DNA of 5,988 bases from the NCBI GenBank assembly GCA_036390995.1, contig DASWAT010000049.1, positions 1-5,988 of the forward strand. Direction: 5' to 3'. Positions 5,073-5,988 of this stretch are shown in pieces (position 1 is the first letter of the stretch; each line of letters starts with the position of its first letter). The translations under genes were made by a program, and so were the position numbers. The notes beneath the pieces were generated by a model, which ran no database searches, was not told the DNA's origin, and saw only the letters and a list, made by a program, of their open reading frames with translations. This DNA is from DASQQQ01 sp036390995 (lineage in GTDB: Bacteria; Actinomycetota; UBA4738; HRBIN12).

Positions 5073-5988
5073 TCACGAAGAAACGCAGAGGGCGTAGACG
5101 GTCAGGGACCAGTCGTTCGTCAGGGGAGTGGTCTCGTCCGCGGTGGCGGTCCAGGAGTCCGGCGCCGCCGGCTTGCTGGTCACGACCGCGAGCTTCTTGA
5201 CGTCGCCCGCGCTCGCCGTCAGATCGTAGCCACCGCCCACGACGCTCTTCCCGGACGGACAGTTGGCCGTCACGGTCTTCGGCTCGTTGCTGTCGCTCGC
5301 GGACGTTGCCGTGATGGTTTCCAGACCGCCGACGCCGGGAGGACCGGTGGGTCCGGCAGGCCCGGTCGGACCCGTCGCGCCCGCTCCGGTGGGTCCGGCA
5401 GGACCGGCTGGCCCAGTCGCGCCCTTGGGGCCGGCTGGGCCGATCGGGCCGGTGGCACCGGAACCGCCGCCGCCGGCAGGGCCGGTTGCCCCTCTGGGCC
5501 CGGTGGCACCGGTTGCGCCCTTGGGTCCGGCCGCACCCGTGGGGCCGGCCGGGCCGATCGGGCCGGTGGCTCCGGCCGCACCCTCAGCTCCAGTCGATCC
5601 CACTGCCCCCGGGGCACCGGTCGCACCCGTCGCACCCGTGACACCGAGAGCCCCGGTGGGCCCGGTCGGACCGATGGGACCCGTCGGGCCGGCCGCGCCG
5701 GTCGCGCCCTTGGGGCCGGTCGAGCCTGTAGCGCCCGTGGCACCGTTCGATCCTGTAGCACCGGTCGCGCCAGTGGCGCCCTCTGGACCGGTCGGACCGA
5801 GGGGGCCCGTCGGACCTGCCGGACCGGTAGCCCCGGTCGCCCCGGTAGATCCTGTGGCGCCGGTGGCGCCCGTCGCCCCGGTCGATCCTGTGGCACCAGT
5901 AGCGCCCTTCGGTCCCATCGCCCCGGTCGCGCCCACGGGACCTGTCGCACCGGTGGCGCCGATGGCTCCGGTGGGCCCGATGGGCCCG
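5073..5988 (-). CDS. Collagen-like Gly-X-Y repeat protein, N-terminus cut by window edge
   Basis: The frame is open from the right edge to a TGA at 5075-5073, giving 304 visible residues. A GTG at 5936 is an internal Val codon, because the Gly-X-Y pattern continues upstream of it (GPIGPTGAIGATGATGPVG). The first 221 residues are a collagen-like domain dominated by GAT, GPT, GPA and GST triplets, with scattered GPK, GPR and GPE. The pattern breaks at GGGGS (5460-5474) and at a two-residue GA unit (5382-5387). Thr fills most Y positions where animal collagen has hydroxyproline, as is usual for bacterial collagens. The last 83 residues (5073-5324) are a separate domain with NCPSGKSVVGGGYDL and, near the end, DWSLTVYALC; the two Cys may form a disulfide. 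Such proteins are usually exported trimers on the cell or spore surface. The signal sequence, any anchor and the promoter are outside the window, so the location is inferred. Confidence 0.93.
   Translation of the reverse strand, partial: GPIGPTGAIGATGATGPVGATGAMGPKGATGATGSTGATGATGATGSTGATGATGPAGPTGPLGPTGPEGATGATGATGSNGATGATGSTGPKGATGAAGPTGPIGPTGPTGALGVTGATGATGAPGAVGSTGAEGAAGATGPIGPAGPTGAAGPKGATGATGPRGATGPAGGGGSGATGPIGPAGPKGATGPAGPAGPTGAGATGPTGPAGPTGPPGVGGLETITATSASDSNEPKTVTANCPSGKSVVGGGYDLTASAGDVKKLAVVTSKPAAPDSWTATADETTPLTNDWSLTVYALCVSS
5325..5988 (-). repeat. 9-bp-periodic repeat encoding the Gly-X-Y collagen domain
   Basis: The DNA repeats in 9-bp units, one per Gly-X-Y triplet, with longer near-identical blocks on top. 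The plus-strand word GATCCTGTGGC or GATCCTGTAGC occurs at 5749, 5848 and 5884, and GAGCCTGTAGC at 5722. Their spacings of 27, 99 and 36 bases are all multiples of 9. A 20-base block occurs identically at 5437-5456 and 5551-5570, 114 bases apart. That is not a multiple of 9, because the GGGGS phase break lies between the copies. Such repeats are prone to slippage and unequal recombination, and to assembly collapse. Confidence 0.85.

Noticed and set aside
4127..5200. 357-residue plus-strand open frame and 211-residue minus-strand frame over the TPR gene
   Set aside because: The TPR frame has four regular 34-residue repeats and a lipobox; the alternatives are compositional shadows.
5270..5950. 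226-residue minus-strand frame rich in Arg/Pro over the collagen gene
   Set aside because: It is a frame-shifted reading of the 9-bp repeat; the Gly-X-Y frame is obviously the coding one.
5325..5988. CRISPR-like or satellite array reading of the repetitive right end
   Set aside because: The repeat is 9-bp periodic and fully explained by Gly-X-Y codons; there are no constant repeats with unique spacers.

Overview
The window is uniformly GC-rich and densely coded. The coding style (GTG starts, G/C-ending third positions, strong GGAGG-type ribosome binding sites) and the actinobacterial-looking L10 leader upstream of rplJ suggest a member of the Actinomycetota, or an uncultured lineage close to it. 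This is inference from style; no taxonomic marker was searched.

Layout. Five genes are supported, plus one further partial gene. Positions 1-427 (minus) hold the N-terminal 142 residues of an XRE-type helix-turn-helix regulator that runs off the left edge. A short gap follows, with a strong GC hairpin at 515-545 that probably ends the ribosomal operon. Positions 586-1587 (minus) hold rplJ-rplL (ribosomal proteins L10 and L7/L12), tightly coupled with a 3-base gap. Positions 1588-1743 hold the rplJ leader: a promoter at about 1715-1743 and, just downstream of its predicted start, an RNA that folds like the L10 autoregulatory leader. Positions 1801-4296 (plus, divergent from rplJL) encode an 831-residue polytopic membrane protein of the YfhO type, a probable GT-C-like membrane glycosyltransferase. 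Only 4 bases separate its stop from that of a convergent gene for a TPR lipoprotein (4301-4981, minus). The right end (5073-5988, minus) is the C-terminal part of a collagen-like Gly-X-Y protein with an 83-residue non-collagenous C-terminal domain; its N-terminus lies outside the window.

How they fit. rplJ-rplL is a classic self-regulated translation unit. The other three right-hand genes look like cell-envelope functions: a membrane glycosyltransferase-like protein, a lipid-anchored TPR protein and a probably exported collagen-like protein. Nothing in the sequence proves that they act together. The conserved rplJ-rplL-rpoB-rpoC order is not kept inside the window, because the next gene after rplL is the XRE regulator.

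I found no transposase, integrase, CRISPR array, tRNA or rRNA, and no clear undescribed multi-gene system. The points most worth a second look are the phase breaks in the collagen domain, the cysteine-bracketed C-terminal domain of the collagen protein, the L10 leader with its well-placed promoter, and the broken rplJL-rpoB neighbourhood.
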